Assembly: GCA_000750105.3 (NCBI GenBank)
Contig: JPHH03000005.1
Location: forward strand, 992,001 to 1,056,000
Source: Tolypocladium sp. Sup5 PDA-1
Lineage: Eukaryota; Ascomycota; Sordariomycetes; Hypocreales; Ophiocordycipitaceae
Reading direction: 5' to 3'
Length of the DNA stretch: 64,000 nucleotides
The notes below the pieces were generated by a model. The model saw nothing but the letters and a program-made list of their open reading frames with translations, was not told the origin of the DNA and made no database searches. Positions 10,650 through 22,164 of the stretch are shown piece by piece. The position numbers were made by a program, and so were the translations under genes. Numbering within the stretch: position 1 is the stretch's first letter; every line of letters begins with the position of its first letter.

Positions 10650-13600
10650 ATGGCTGAGTTCCCCAACCACCCGTTCCTGCTGTCCGTCGAGGAGACGGCA
10701 CAGGCACTCTCTACCGATGTCGACAGGGGCCTCACCTCGGTGCAGGTGGCCGAGCTGCAGCAAAAGTACCCCAAGAATGAGCTGGAAGTGGGGGAGGGAA
10801 TCCCCTGGTACAAGATTTTGACCAAGCAGATTCTCAATGCCATGATTATTGTGAGTCCTGTCCAGCCTCCAACCCCTGTCGCACAGATCGACCGACCAAT
10901 GGACTAACACCAATCGTGCAGGTCCTGGCATTCGCCATGGCGCTCAGCTTCGGCATCAAAGACTATATTGAAGGCGGCGTGCTCGCCTTTGTCATCGCGC
11001 TCAACGTCACCATAGGGTTCTGGCAAGAGTACCGCGCTGAGAAGCGCATGGACGCGCTCCGGGCGCTGTCCTCGCCCAGTGCCATGGTGTTGCGCGACGG
11101 CAAGACACAAGTTATTTCCAAGTCAGTATTCAACGGAGTGACCCTGAATCTATTGAGAGAACGGTAGCTAACTGCTTGCAGCCCCGAAGTCGTTCCTGGA
11201 GACATCGTGCTGCTCAAGATGGGTGACACCGTCCCGGCAGACCTCCGCATCTTCGAAGCCATGAACCTCGCCTGTGAGGAGGGCCAACTCACCGGCGAGT
11301 CCATCCCGGTCGAAAAAATAACCGAAAACACCATCATGGTCCCGGGCACAGAGAAGCATGCTACTTCTGAAGGAGAGATTGGCATCGGTGACCGAGTCAA
11401 CATGGCCTATGCCACGACCGTCGTCCGAAAGGGCAGAGGTCGAGGCATTGTAACGGCCACCGGCATGGTCACAGAGGTCGGCAAGATTGCTGCCTCCACG
11501 GGCAAGAAGCATCGCAAGGCCGGCCGGTCGATGAACTGGCGCAAGTACGGCAAGCGACAGCCCGTCGTTGGCCTCGCCAAGCGCACCTACGATGTATTCG
11601 GCAAGTTCCTGGGCCTGACCGAGGGCACACCTCTGCAGCGAAAGCTGTCTGCTCTGGCCTACGTTCTCTTTGGCTGCGCCATCATCCTCGCCATGGTGGT
11701 CTTTGGCGTCAACCACTTCAACCTGCGAAACGAAGTCATCATTTACGCTACCTCTCTCGGTATCGCCATTATTCCCGAGTCTCTTGTTGCGTGAGTTGCC
11801 TCCACAGAAAGACATCGCAATGCATAAGATCGATGCTAACCGGGAAACAGTGTCCTCACAATCACCATGGTCGTCGCCGTCACCGTCATGCGCAAGGCCA
11901 ACGTCGTCGTGCGCGACCTGTCCGCCCTTGAGGCCCTCGGCGGCGTCACCAACATCTGCTCCGACAAGACGGGCACCCTGACCGAGGGCGCCATGATTGT
12001 CCGCCAGGCCTGGATCCCCTCGTCGCACCTCTACACCGTCCGCGAGTCGCAGAGCCCGAACGATCCCACAAAGGGTCGCGTGACGTACTCGCAGAACAAG
12101 GGCGAACCCGTTGCCGAAAAGGAGGAGCCCAAGCGCGACTTTGACACGGAGCGCAGTGCCGCGGGCATCACGTTCGATGTCCCGGACGAGAAGCTCAACC
12201 CGAAGCGCAAGGAGCCCGAACCAGAGATGGAGACGGAGATGACGGATAGCCTACAGGCGTTCCTCCTGTCGGCCGCTCTCTGCAACCTGGCCACTGTGCG
12301 CTACGATGAAGAAGAGGAAAAGTGGCAAACCACCGGCGAGCCGACCGAGATTGCCCTTCAGATCTTTGCACACCGCTTCAAGAAGGGCAAGAAGTCCCTC
12401 GAGGGCAAGGGGTGGAAGCAACTCGCCGAGTTCCCCTTTGACAGCTCCATCAAGCGCATGTCCGTCATCTACGACGCCCCCGAGGGCGAGAGCGGCTCCA
12501 TCGTCGAGACCCAGCAAAGCATGGTCTTCACCAAGGGCGCAGTCGAGCGGATCCTCGACCTGTGCTCGCACATTGGCACCGGCGCCGACCAGCAGCCCGT
12601 GACGGAGGAGCTCAAGGAGAGCGTGCTCAGCCAGATGAACAGCCTTGCCTCGCAGGGCCAGCGAGTCCTTGCCATTGCGTACCGTCCTTGGGAGGGACGC
12701 TTCACGGCCAAGCAGTCCGCCTCTGCGGCCGAGGACGAGAAGCTCCGCTCTGAAGTCGAGAGCAATCTCGTTCTTCTCGGTCTCGCTGGCATCTACGATC
12801 CCCCGCGCCGGGAGACCAAGCCTTCCATCGGAGAGTGCTCGCAGGCTGGCATCAAGGTCCACATGCTTACCGGCGACCACCCCGAGACGGCCAAGGCCAT
12901 TGCCAAGGAGGTCGGCATCATCCCCAAGAACCTTGGCGTGCTGCCCGATCACGTCGCCGAGTCGATTGTGCAAAAGGCAACCGACTTTGACAAGATGACC
13001 GACGACGAGATTGACGCCCTCGAGGAGCTCCCCCTCGTCATTGCGCGATGTGCCCCGGACACCAAGACGCGCATGATTGAGGCTCTCCGTCGCCGCGGCG
13101 CCTTCATGGCCATGACCGGTGACGGCGTCAACGATGCGCCCTCGCTGTCGCGCGCTGATGTCGGCATCGCCATGGGCTCTGGCTCCGACGTCGCCAAGTC
13201 GGCGGCCAAGATTGTGCTCACCGACGACAAGTTCAACTCCATCGTGGCCGCCATCCGCGAAGGCCGCCGCATGTTTGACAACATCCAAAAGTTCGTCCTG
13301 CACCTCCTCACCTCCAACGTGGGCGAGGTCATCCTCCTGGTTGCGGGTCTCGGTTTCGTCGACGAGACCGGCTTCTCCGTGTTTCCCGTCTCGCCGCTGC
13401 AGATCATCTGGATCAACATGGTCACGTCGTCGTTCCCTGCCTTTGGCCTGGGTCGCGAGCAGGCGGCGCAGGACGTGATGCGCAAGCCGCCGCAGGACAA
13501 GAAGCGCGGCGTGTTTACGAACCAGATCATCGTCGACATGATTGTGTACGGCATCATCATGGGCGCCTGCACCATGTGCACCTTCGTCATCATCATCTAC

Positions 13601-14194
13601 GGCGCCAACAACGGCGACCTCGGCGTGGACTGCAACACCGAGTACTCGGACGCCTGCGAAGCCGTGTTCAGGGCCCGCGCCGCGACGTTCGCCGAGCTGA
13701 CCTGGCTGATCCTCATCTCGGCCTGGGAGTTCAAGAGCCTGCGCCGGTCCATGTTCCGCCTCAACCCGGACGACGACAGCCGCTTCCCGCTCTTCAAGGA
13801 CCTCTACGGCAACCGCTTCCTTTTCTGGTCCGTGATCCTGGGCGCGCTGTCCGTGTTCCCCATCGTGTACATCCCCTTCCTCAACACAAAGTTCTTCAAG
13901 CACACCGGTATCTCGTGGGAGTGGGCGCTGGCGGTGGGCTTCACCGTCGTCTTCGTCACGGGCATCGAGCTGTGGAAGCTGTGCAAGCAGACCTTCCACC
14001 TGCTCGAGGACCGCCCCGTGCAGCGCGGCGTCTGGGGCCAGGGCGGGCCGGATGACCAGGGTGTCAAGTTCCGCAAGACGCTGTCCATGTCGAGTTTCAA
14101 GACGTGGGCGAGTTTCTCGCGCAAGGACACGGGCGACTCGACGTCGAAGCGCACGCCGTCGCGGGGGATCACGAACGCCACATCGGAGGTGTAA
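10650..14194 (+). CDS. ENA1: ENA-type P-type ATPase (Na+/K+ efflux, P-IID)
   Basis: Membrane pump that exports Na+ (and K+ or Li+) at the expense of ATP; the family supports salt and alkaline-pH tolerance. Exons 10650-10850, 10922-11121, 11182-11790 and 11851-14194 give 1117 aa, close to the family's usual 1,050-1,100. All P-ATPase signatures are present: QLTGES in the actuator domain, IPESL in M4, the phosphorylated Asp375 in CSDKTGTLTEG, the nucleotide-binding KGAVERIL, MLTGDHPETA, and TGDGVND at about residues 759-765. An N-terminal cation-ATPase domain (PFLLSVEETAQAL) and about ten membrane spans are visible. The first intron was chosen so that AMIIV runs into LAFAMALSFG. The tail is Ser/Lys-rich and could be a phosphorylation target. 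Confidence 0.95.
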
Positions 14195-14832
14195 GTGCAT
14201 GGATGTTTACTCGAGACGCATTTGGTTTGATGTACTCAAAAAGACATGAGTCGGAAGTTTGCATTGAGGAGCTGAACCTGGATAAAGGGCTGTAGATGGG
14301 CATGACACGTCAGGTGTATATGCTGCGCTTGAACAGAGATCTCGAGGTTTCAGAACCAGGGGAATATAATCATTACACCAAGTCTTTGCGATCCTTTATG
14401 CAATTTCATTGTTAGATAACTTACGAACCATGTGTGTCTCTCAGTAATCACCAGTCGAGATGCTTTATGGCGCCTTGACGCGGCTTAACCCCGCTGCCCG
14501 AGATACTCCGGTCCGGCGTCTGACGCCGAGCTGGTGACTCTGCGTTACGTCACAGATTCTGTTCCGAGGTGATAATACAAACTGTCTCGGCTCTGGCCGC
14601 CGCGAGGAAGCAGTCTCATTAAGACTACAGCGTCAATTGCGTTGTTCCCAATCATCAGCATCACTCGTCAACGTTTCATCGCCTTAAATACCAACCCTGA
14701 TACCATCCTACGCCCCCGTTGTCAATCTATATGCCAAACACCCCAAGAGGTTTCCACGATTTCCTGTAGACCAGCCAAAGACTCTTTTGTAGACCCAAGA
14801 CACTTTGTAACCTCAGATAAAACTCGCAACGC
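14195..14832. other. Convergent 3' intergenic region
   Basis: Lies between the ends of the ENA ATPase (+) and carbonic anhydrase (-) genes. It should hold both 3' UTRs; no gene is seen. Confidence 0.4.
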
Positions 14833-15684
14833 TCAGTCGGTGAGGTTGTACAGCTTCTGCACATCCTTGAGCACGGCCTGGAAGTCAATCTTGAGGTCCT
14901 TCAGCAGGCCGTCGTGGAAGCCAAAGACCCAGCCGTGGACGATGGGGTACTGGTTCTTGGCGTACGACTGCTGCACCGCGGCCGTCTTGATAATGTTGCG
15001 GCACTGCTCCATGACGTTGAGCTCGACGAGGCGGTTGTAGCGCGCCTCCTCCTCGGGGATTTCATCGAGCTCGCGCTCGTGCAGGCGGTAGACGTCGCGG
15101 ATGTTTCGCAGCCACGGGTTCAGCAGGCCCAGGTCCTTGGGGGTCATGGCGGCCTTGACACCGCCGCAGCCGTAGTGCCCGCAGACGATGATGTGCTTGA
15201 CGCCGAGGTGCCGCACCGCGTAGTTGATGACGCTCATCACGTTCAGGTCCGTGTTGCAGACGAGGTTGGCGATGTTGCGGTGGATGAAGGCCTCGCCGGG
15301 CTCGAGCCCCGTGATGGCCTCGGCGGGGATGCGCGAGTCGCTGCACCCTATCCAGAGGTATTCGGGCGACTGGCCGGCCGTGAGGCGCTCGAAGAAGCCC
15401 GGGTCCTTTTCCTTCATCTCGGCGGCCCACGCGCGGTTGTTATCGAAGAGCCGGTCGTGCGTCTCGCGGAGGTACTCGGAGACTTCGGCAGCCGAGGGAG
15501 GGTTATCGTTGGAGGAGGACGCCATCTTGAACTTCTTGATGGTCGGCGAGGAGAAGAAGCTATTCGGGGGGCGAGGAGGGCAGCAGCTGCTAGCGAAGCG
15601 AGGAAGAGAGGTCGTCGAGAGTCTGGGAAGTTGTTGGCGAGCGACGGCACGCAGAGAGCGAGAACCAATGCGAGCGGGGAGCAT
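14833..15684 (-). CDS. NCE103: Beta-class carbonic anhydrase with mitochondrial leader and internal cytosolic start
   Basis: Zn enzyme for reversible CO2 hydration, supplying bicarbonate for carboxylases and CO2 sensing. It is intronless; from the ATG at 15684 it is 283 aa. Zn ligands and catalytic dyad are all visible: Cys114 and Asp116 in WIGCSDSRI with Arg118, then His170 and Cys173 in CGHYGCGG. Residues 1-50 are rich in Arg, Ser and Ala without acidic residues (MLPARIGSRSLRAVARQQLP), a mitochondrial presequence. A second in-frame ATG at 15525 (MASSSNDN) begins exactly where cytosolic fungal homologues begin, so leaky scanning or an alternative start could make both forms. The frame stays open upstream to 15897, but that part reads like untranslated leader. 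Confidence 0.92.
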   Translation of the reverse strand: MLPARIGSRSLRAVARQQLPRLSTTSLPRFASSCCPPRPPNSFFSSPTIKKFKMASSSNDNPPSAAEVSEYLRETHDRLFDNNRAWAAEMKEKDPGFFERLTAGQSPEYLWIGCSDSRIPAEAITGLEPGEAFIHRNIANLVCNTDLNVMSVINYAVRHLGVKHIIVCGHYGCGGVKAAMTPKDLGLLNPWLRNIRDVYRLHERELDEIPEEEARYNRLVELNVMEQCRNIIKTAAVQQSYAKNQYPIVHGWVFGFHDGLLKDLKIDFQAVLKDVQKLYNLTD

Positions 15685-17334
15685 GGAGGAGGAGGGGATG
15701 AGTGATATAACTAAAGAAAGCACAGGTACAAATACAAATGCCGACGATAGGTAGGAATCAGACAGAGCTGAGGGTGCGCGAGTGTGTGGGGGGTGGTTTG
15801 AAGGAGGTGTCGTGCATGGGTCATCAAGATGGTGATTTGTTGAGCGCCGAGCGCCATATTTTTGGCGTCTGTTCCCACCACCACGGGCCGGAGCCAACCG
15901 GGGCTACCCTGTAGTTGCCGAGAAGAGCAATTGGGGTTTCACACAAAGGCGTCACAATTTGTTTGAGTCCAGTTGGGAGAGTTGGAATTGATGGCATTGA
16001 TGGCATTGATTCTGATTACTTGACCTTGGCTCGGTCTAGTATTACATACAGTAGCGCGTGCGAGTGCGCCATGGTCTGCGTGAGCCACCGATACACCGTA
16101 CGACTGAGGCTACCTCATTATCCTGATGATGGCCACGATGAAAGAACCTCAGTCCCATTTATCTCCTTGGAGGGCCCCAGTACGGCTGCGTTGAGTGCCC
16201 CGAATCAAAAATGAAAGCAGAATCTGCAGCATCTCCTCCTGTTGTATGCACCGATCGATGCTCAGACAAGCTTAGCTCGCCCAGACGCTGTCGGGGCGGA
16301 TTTGCTCTCTACTATCGTCACGTGGCTGCCCCAGGAAAGGCACCCCACGGGGAAGCTTGAGATTTCTCAGCGCTGGGAAGTTCTGGTTCTGCACACTCCG
16401 GTTTTCCCTCCACCGCCAGTGGAAGCCCTCAACGCTCTCCAATTCTTTGAAATGGCCGACGGAGGTCTCAAGTTCATTTAAACCTGAGTCCTCTTCCGGC
16501 GGGATGGCATCACCTTCTGTGCAAAATCACCTGACAGGTGTGTCGATCAGGGTATATGTGCGGACCATCTGGAAGATGTCAAGCCCATACTTCCTGCTAA
16601 TACCATTGCACCGGACCCTCTCCTCTCGGCTGTTATTATGTCAAACAGCCGAGCTGCGTGGCTGGCAGGCTGACTGGTTCATCGCCAGCCGACTTTCAGG
16701 TGAAGTAACTGCAGGGGTGGCAACGAAACTGTGACACCGAGCCGCCATAATGTTAAAGATGAAAAGATGGCTTCCTAAAAATGGCAAGTTTTAGTCTCCG
16801 CCCCCGCATTCTGGGTGCATAGGTGGAGACGGAACCCTTCATCCTTTGAGGCTTGACATTCCTTATTATGGAACGTCTGCCTTGGAATTAGCTGTCATGT
16901 AAGTGAGAAGAGTCATGGTGGAACCCCCTCGACTGTTGCTTATGGGCCACCGCTGCAATTGGACGATGAGTCCACATCTGCTCGGCCGTGCATACATGAG
17001 GATGCAGCTAAGCTCATATTTGGCCGAAGGAACAAGCAACCGGGCTCGGTTTCGGGCCTTGAGCCGAAGGCCGCTCCATAGGGCCGTTGCTGGCTCGGGG
17101 TAATCTCACGACGAGGGGATCGACATCATCGTCAACCCCTCATGCGAGTCCAACTCTGCAGAGAACCCTTGCATCACCTTACGGGGTAAAGACAGCCGAG
17201 CGACGACGGTGCTATTGGGTCTAATCACGGTTGCTGTAAGTTGCTTGTTAAGTGATGCTACCGCCTCGTCTATCCTGATGGTTGTACAGGAGTCAGGACG
17301 CTGACGTACTTGTAGCCCCAGCTCAACTTGCACC
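15685..17334. other. Divergent intergenic region between carbonic anhydrase and rhamnosidase
   Basis: About 1.65 kb that must hold both promoters. The small open frames (16357-16734 and others) show no domain. Nothing else is seen. Confidence 0.4.
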
Positions 17335-19938
17335 ATGGCCGTCACGATATCTCATCTGGCCTTTGAGCACCACCGCGTCGCCCTCGGGATCGCAGAGACA
17401 ACGCCTCGCATCTCGTGGCGCTTCAGTGGGCATGCCCAAAACTGGGAGCAGAGCTCCTACGACATCGAGGTTAGTCGTGGTGGACAGGCCCATTCGTCCG
17501 CGAGCTCTTACTCGACCACCACGTCCCAGTCCATGTATGTGCCCTGGCCTGGACAACCTCTCAAATCCATGGAGCGCGCCAAAGTCCGCGCCAGGGCTCA
17601 CGGCAAGCATGGCCAGTCTACGACGCCGTGGTCCGACTGGGTAGCTGTCGAGACGGGACTCTTGATGTCCGATGACTGGGCCGGAGCTGAGCCCATTGCA
17701 GCAGATCGCCAGACGGAGACCAATGGGCCCAAGAAGCCAATATACTTTCGAAAGTCATTCCCAGCCGGTGAGAGTATTGAGTCTGCCCGACTCTATATCA
17801 CGGCCCTGGGTTTGTACGAGGCCGAGATCAATGGGCATCGAGTTGGCGACGCCGTGCTTGCCCCTGGGTGGCAGTCCTTCAACTACCGCCACGTCTACGA
17901 CACCTACGACGTGACGAGTCTCGTCAAAGATGGCGACAATGCAATCGGGGTAGCAGTAGGCGAGGGCTGGTTTGCGGGGCGGATCGCTTTCTCGAATAAC
18001 CGCAACATTTGGGGCGACACCATTGGCGTCCAGTCGCTGCTCATAGTCACTCTCAAGAACGGGACGACCATCAAAGTGCCAACAGACGACTCTTGGAAGG
18101 CAAATACGGGCCCGATTCTGCTGTCGGAGATTTACGACGGCGAGTCGTACGACTCACGGCTCGAGGCCGGGATGAAGGACTGGTCTACGGCATTGTTCGA
18201 CGCCAAGGACTGGCTCGCCGTAAAGAAGCTACCCCCCGTCAAGGGCAGACTCGTGCCGGGAGATGGCCCTCCCGTGCGACGCCTCGAGGAGCGCAAGCCG
18301 GAGCGCATCTTCAAGTCCGCATCGGGCAAGACACTCATCGACCTGGGCCAGAACCTGGTCGGCTGGCTGCGATTGAACAACGTCCAAGGCCCCAGCGGCA
18401 CCAACATCACGCTTCACCACGCCGAGGTCTTGGAAGACGGCGAGCTCGCACTCGTGCCGTTGCGGTCAGCCAAGGCTACCGACACGCTCACCCTTCACGG
18501 CAACGGGAAGCAGACGTGGGAGCCTCACTTCACTTTTCACGGCTTCCGGTTTGCGCAGATCGATGGCTGGCCTGAGGAGACGCCCCTGACGGCAGACTCT
18601 ATCACTGCCATCGTGGTCCACAGTGACCTCGAGCAGACGGGCTGGTTCGAGTGCTCTCATGCGCTGCTCAATCAATTCCACTCCAACGTGCGGTGGTCCA
18701 TGAAGGGCAACTTCCTGAGCATCTCGACGGACTGCCCGCAGCGTGACGAGCGCCTCGGCTGGACGGGCGACGCACACGCATTTGGCCCGACTGCCAACTT
18801 CCTGTACAACACGGCGGGCTTCTGGCGCGGCTGGCACAAAGACATGTATTCCGAGATGCAGCGCCGCGGCTCGATGCGAGTGCCGTTCTTCGTGCCCACC
18901 GTGCCCACCGATAGCAACGACTCGCCCGCCGCGGTCTGGGGCGACGTCTCCGTCGGCGGACCGTGGAACCTCTTCCAAGCCTTTGGCGACGGCGACATGC
19001 TCAAGGAGCAGTACCCTCAGTCCAAGGGCTGGATTGACAAGGGCGTCCCGCGCCAGGCGGACAGGCTCTGGGATCGCAGCGGAGGGCAGTTTGGCGACTG
19101 GCTCGACCCCAAGGCGCCGCCCGAGGACCCCGGCGCCGCGACGACGGCCAAGTACCTCGTCGCTGACGCGTACCTCGTGCGCATGACGGAGATTCTCGCC
19201 AACATGTCCAGCGCCCTCGGTGACAAGGCCAGCGCCGACGAGTACCACAGCCAGCACGATGACCTTCGAGCCAAGTTCCAGCAAGCGTGGATGAAGAACG
19301 GCGAGATGGCCAACCGCACGCAAACCGCCTACGCGCTGGCCCTCGACTTTGGGCTCTACACAGACGACAAGCAAAGGTCCGCCGCCGCCGCCACGCTCCG
19401 CGACATCGTGTCTAAGAACGACTATCTCGTCGGCACGGGCTTCGCGGGCACGCCGGCGCTTGGCCCGGCGCTGCGGGGCATTGGCGCTGCGGCCGACTTC
19501 TACCAGATGCTGCTGCAGACGCGGGTGCCCTCGTGGCTGTACCAGGTCGTGCAGAACGGCACCACGACGTGGGAGCGCTGGGACAGCTTGCTGCCCGACG
19601 GGCAAGTCAACGCCGGCTCCATGACGAGCTTCAACCACTACGCCTTCGGCGCAGTCGCCGACTGGATCCACGCCACGGTCGGGGGCCTCGCGCCGGCGGA
19701 GCCCGGGTGGCGCGTCGTGGCCGTCGAGCCGGTCCCTGGCGGCGGCATCACGCGCGCGGACACCAAGTTTGTGAGCGGCTATGGCGAGGTACGGGCCAAG
19801 TGGTGGATCGACGGGCAGCGGTTTAACTTGCAGGTCTGGGTGCCGCCGAATTCACGAGCGAGGGTCAAGATGCCTTGGAGTGGGAAGGTAAAGGAGGTTA
19901 GATCTGGGTATTATGAGTTTCACGAGGGTGGGCATTAG
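17335..19938 (+). CDS. GH78 alpha-L-rhamnosidase
   Basis: Predicted to release terminal alpha-L-rhamnose from plant glycosides or pectic side chains. Single exon, 867 aa. The order matches bacterial-type rhamnosidases: an N-terminal Ig-like domain (PRISWRF near residue 25), jelly-roll domains (LYITALGLYEAEINGHRVG, LIDLGQNLVGWL), the (alpha/alpha)6 catalytic barrel and a C-terminal beta domain (RAKWWIDGQRFNLQVWVPP). The barrel carries the acidic active-site segment TDCPQRDERLGWTGDAHAF at about residues 463-481. There is no signal peptide, so the protein is likely intracellular and would act on imported rhamnosides, unlike the secreted fungal GH78 enzymes. No sugar transporter or other rhamnose gene is adjacent. 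Confidence 0.93.
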   Translation: MAVTISHLAFEHHRVALGIAETTPRISWRFSGHAQNWEQSSYDIEVSRGGQAHSSASSYSTTTSQSMYVPWPGQPLKSMERAKVRARAHGKHGQSTTPWSDWVAVETGLLMSDDWAGAEPIAADRQTETNGPKKPIYFRKSFPAGESIESARLYITALGLYEAEINGHRVGDAVLAPGWQSFNYRHVYDTYDVTSLVKDGDNAIGVAVGEGWFAGRIAFSNNRNIWGDTIGVQSLLIVTLKNGTTIKVPTDDSWKANTGPILLSEIYDGESYDSRLEAGMKDWSTALFDAKDWLAVKKLPPVKGRLVPGDGPPVRRLEERKPERIFKSASGKTLIDLGQNLVGWLRLNNVQGPSGTNITLHHAEVLEDGELALVPLRSAKATDTLTLHGNGKQTWEPHFTFHGFRFAQIDGWPEETPLTADSITAIVVHSDLEQTGWFECSHALLNQFHSNVRWSMKGNFLSISTDCPQRDERLGWTGDAHAFGPTANFLYNTAGFWRGWHKDMYSEMQRRGSMRVPFFVPTVPTDSNDSPAAVWGDVSVGGPWNLFQAFGDGDMLKEQYPQSKGWIDKGVPRQADRLWDRSGGQFGDWLDPKAPPEDPGAATTAKYLVADAYLVRMTEILANMSSALGDKASADEYHSQHDDLRAKFQQAWMKNGEMANRTQTAYALALDFGLYTDDKQRSAAAATLRDIVSKNDYLVGTGFAGTPALGPALRGIGAAADFYQMLLQTRVPSWLYQVVQNGTTTWERWDSLLPDGQVNAGSMTSFNHYAFGAVADWIHATVGGLAPAEPGWRVVAVEPVPGGGITRADTKFVSGYGEVRAKWWIDGQRFNLQVWVPPNSRARVKMPWSGKVKEVRSGYYEFHEGGH

Positions 19939-20785
19939 TTGCTGCGTCGCGTTAAGTCTACTAGCACTGGAAACGAGCTACGAGATCCTAGGACACAGCC
20001 TGTCGTGGATATGAATTATATCTTTGTTATCATGAACATAACTAAAGCGGTTTTCATCTGTTGCAGACCAAGGCGGTACAGCTACCTATCATACGTTGCA
20101 ACGACTCCTCGAAGAGAGTACCTATCCCTGATTCCCAGGGCCGGCAACTTCGCACCATCTTGTCCCAGTATCCCAGCGCACTCACCACCGACATGCGAGC
20201 ACCATCAGCTTGTTCATACGCAGTCACTTGTCATCTCGATCGAAGGCCGCAACTGCGGGGGCCGGCGGGGGCACGTTGTATCTGGTTGCATGGACAGATC
20301 CATGCGCGTATTGTGGGGGGATCGCTTGAGACAGGATATCGGGGCTCTTACAGAGGCGATGCATCGTGAGCTCGGGAACATGATGGGCGTAGGGGACGGC
20401 GTCGGCTGTCGGAGTCGAGAACGGTGACCGGAGATGGGAGTCGTCGATGGGCAAGGGGTCGGGAAGAAGGTGATTTCGAACCATCGCGGACATAGACTGT
20501 TAGCGACGTCTCCTGGCCAGGGGGAGACAATACATGTACCTCTCGGGTGCTGGAAGATGATGGTGGACTGCCAACAGCGCGGCAAGTGGAAGAGGGAAGA
20601 TAGGCCACGAGCAAACTGGAGGTAGTGTAGTACCAGTCACTCAACTTTGGGATGAGGTCGAAGCACGGAGGACAAAGCAAAAGCCTCGTGTTAACAGTCA
20701 ACCGTCAGAGCCCGCTCCATTGCCAAAGGAGAACCTGGCATGAAAACGCGCCAAAAATTCTCGGAAGGATTGGGGTTTCAAAAAA
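19939..20785. other. Convergent 3' intergenic region
   Basis: Lies between the 3' ends of the GH78 gene (+) and the small membrane protein gene (-). No feature beyond short chance open frames. Confidence 0.35.
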
Positions 20786-21076
20786 TTAGACTTGACTGGC
20801 GTGTTCCGTGATCCCGAGTACAAGCACAGTCAGTCCGTAGACTGAGGGCTTCCACGTGTCGACCGATGCGAGTAAGATCACCGCGAGGACGCCAGGTAGA
20901 GAGTAGCCGACAATTCTTCGCCACCACTGGCTGAGAGGCTCCGAACCGTCAAGATCAGGGGGCATCAGATACTGTCGAAACAGCAGCCGGATTACCCACG
21001 GTACTCCCGCCGTGATGGCCAAGCCGAAGAGGGTGTCGATGATCGCTTTGAGGATGTTCATCGCTGTTGATGACAT
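20786..21076 (-). CDS. Small hypothetical membrane protein (96 aa)
   Basis: Not recognised. From the ATG at 21076 the frame encodes 96 aa with three hydrophobic segments: roughly residues 5-28 (TLFGLAITAGVPWVIRLLF), 50-67 (GYSLPGVLAVILLASV) and 72-88 (VYGLTVLVLGITEHA). A longer in-frame start exists at 21181, but the extra residues look like leader sequence. It is divergently oriented to another small membrane protein at 22165, with about 1.1 kb between them. Low expression support can be judged from sequence alone, so it may be spurious. Confidence 0.45.
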   Translation of the reverse strand: MSSTAMNILKAIIDTLFGLAITAGVPWVIRLLFRQYLMPPDLDGSEPLSQWWRRIVGYSLPGVLAVILLASVDTWKPSVYGLTVLVLGITEHASQV

Positions 21077-22164
21077 AATGCTATGGAGAAAAAGAAAGGG
21101 AAAAGGCTTGGGGCGTAAGGGATGCATTGGTTTTGACAATCTCGTGTATACCTCCAGGAAAGAGCCACGGTCGCCGAGCACCAGGAGCGGGAGGGCTTTC
21201 GTGTGATGGAAAGCCCCTCGATTGTAAGTGGCTTTCTGCTTTCGGCGCGTGAGACTGATAGCTCCTCCGATACCCGCTGGAGAATGACGTCGTCGTCTTT
21301 TGTCTGGTGCAAGTTCTACTCTCGTTCTCTGGAGTCAGGACGCAGCAGTGCAGTCCAAGCTCCACTCGACCCTACCGTTACCGTTTATGCGGGTGATGGC
21401 TGTTCTTTTGACAGGGAAAGAGTGCTGTCAGCAGCATGTTGGGAAAGCTGGAGTGCTGTTGACGGCACTCGCTTTTTGTGGAAAGCGCAAAGTGGTCTCG
21501 GCAGCCTGTCAGGAAACAAGGCCCTCCTGCACAACTCGTGTAAGTCGAACCTCACCCACATTGCACACCCGAAACTGCCAAAGAGCGAGCAGAGTTCTTC
21601 TTTCGGCGCAGCCTGGTCGCACTCCCGAGAATGAGGCGACCGCTTGTACCTGGCACTCAGGCCATCGAACGTCGTCACACTTGCCAGCCCATTCGCGTCG
21701 GCCCGCGTCGGAGCGCAAAACAACATAGCCCTCCATGTAGGGACGAGGCGGGAACTAAACAACGCCACATACCTTATTTAAACAGGAGGGAGAACCGTGG
21801 CAGTCAGTCGCTGGAGATGTTTGTGCCTATTGGCTTAAAGCCGAGTCTAATTGTTGAGATCCTCCCTATTCCGGGGGTATGAATGCCGAAAGACACCAAG
21901 TAGATGTTCCCGTGAGCACCCTGCGGGAGCATTTTAAGGTTGGACTTTGGAGGCCATCGCCGGCAGACTCACCACTGCACATCAAGGTTCCAGAGAGCAA
22001 GGGGTTATTTCCTCGATTACCTACTAAATCGCCAGAAATAATGTTCCCTAATACATCCTGCCTTCTCATTATTTTCATTCCCCGGCAAACAATACCCGCC
22101 CTTGCAAGCCCCATCCTCGACGTCGTCGCAACAACCACCTCAACCATCTCAACCTTCACCCGAC
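21077..22164. other. Divergent intergenic region between two small membrane-protein genes
   Basis: About 1.1 kb of shared upstream DNA. No domain-bearing open frame. The 60 bp before the ATG at 22165 are C/A-rich, typical of a fungal 5' leader. Confidence 0.35.

Noticed and set aside
12251..14200. 649-aa open frame on the minus strand
   Set aside because: Antisense shadow of the ENA ATPase exon 4: GC-rich third positions keep the opposite frame open, and the product is Arg/His/Asp/Val-rich without a domain.
18466..19671. 401-aa minus-strand open frame
   Set aside because: Antisense to the GH78 coding sequence; no domain and composition typical of a shadow frame.
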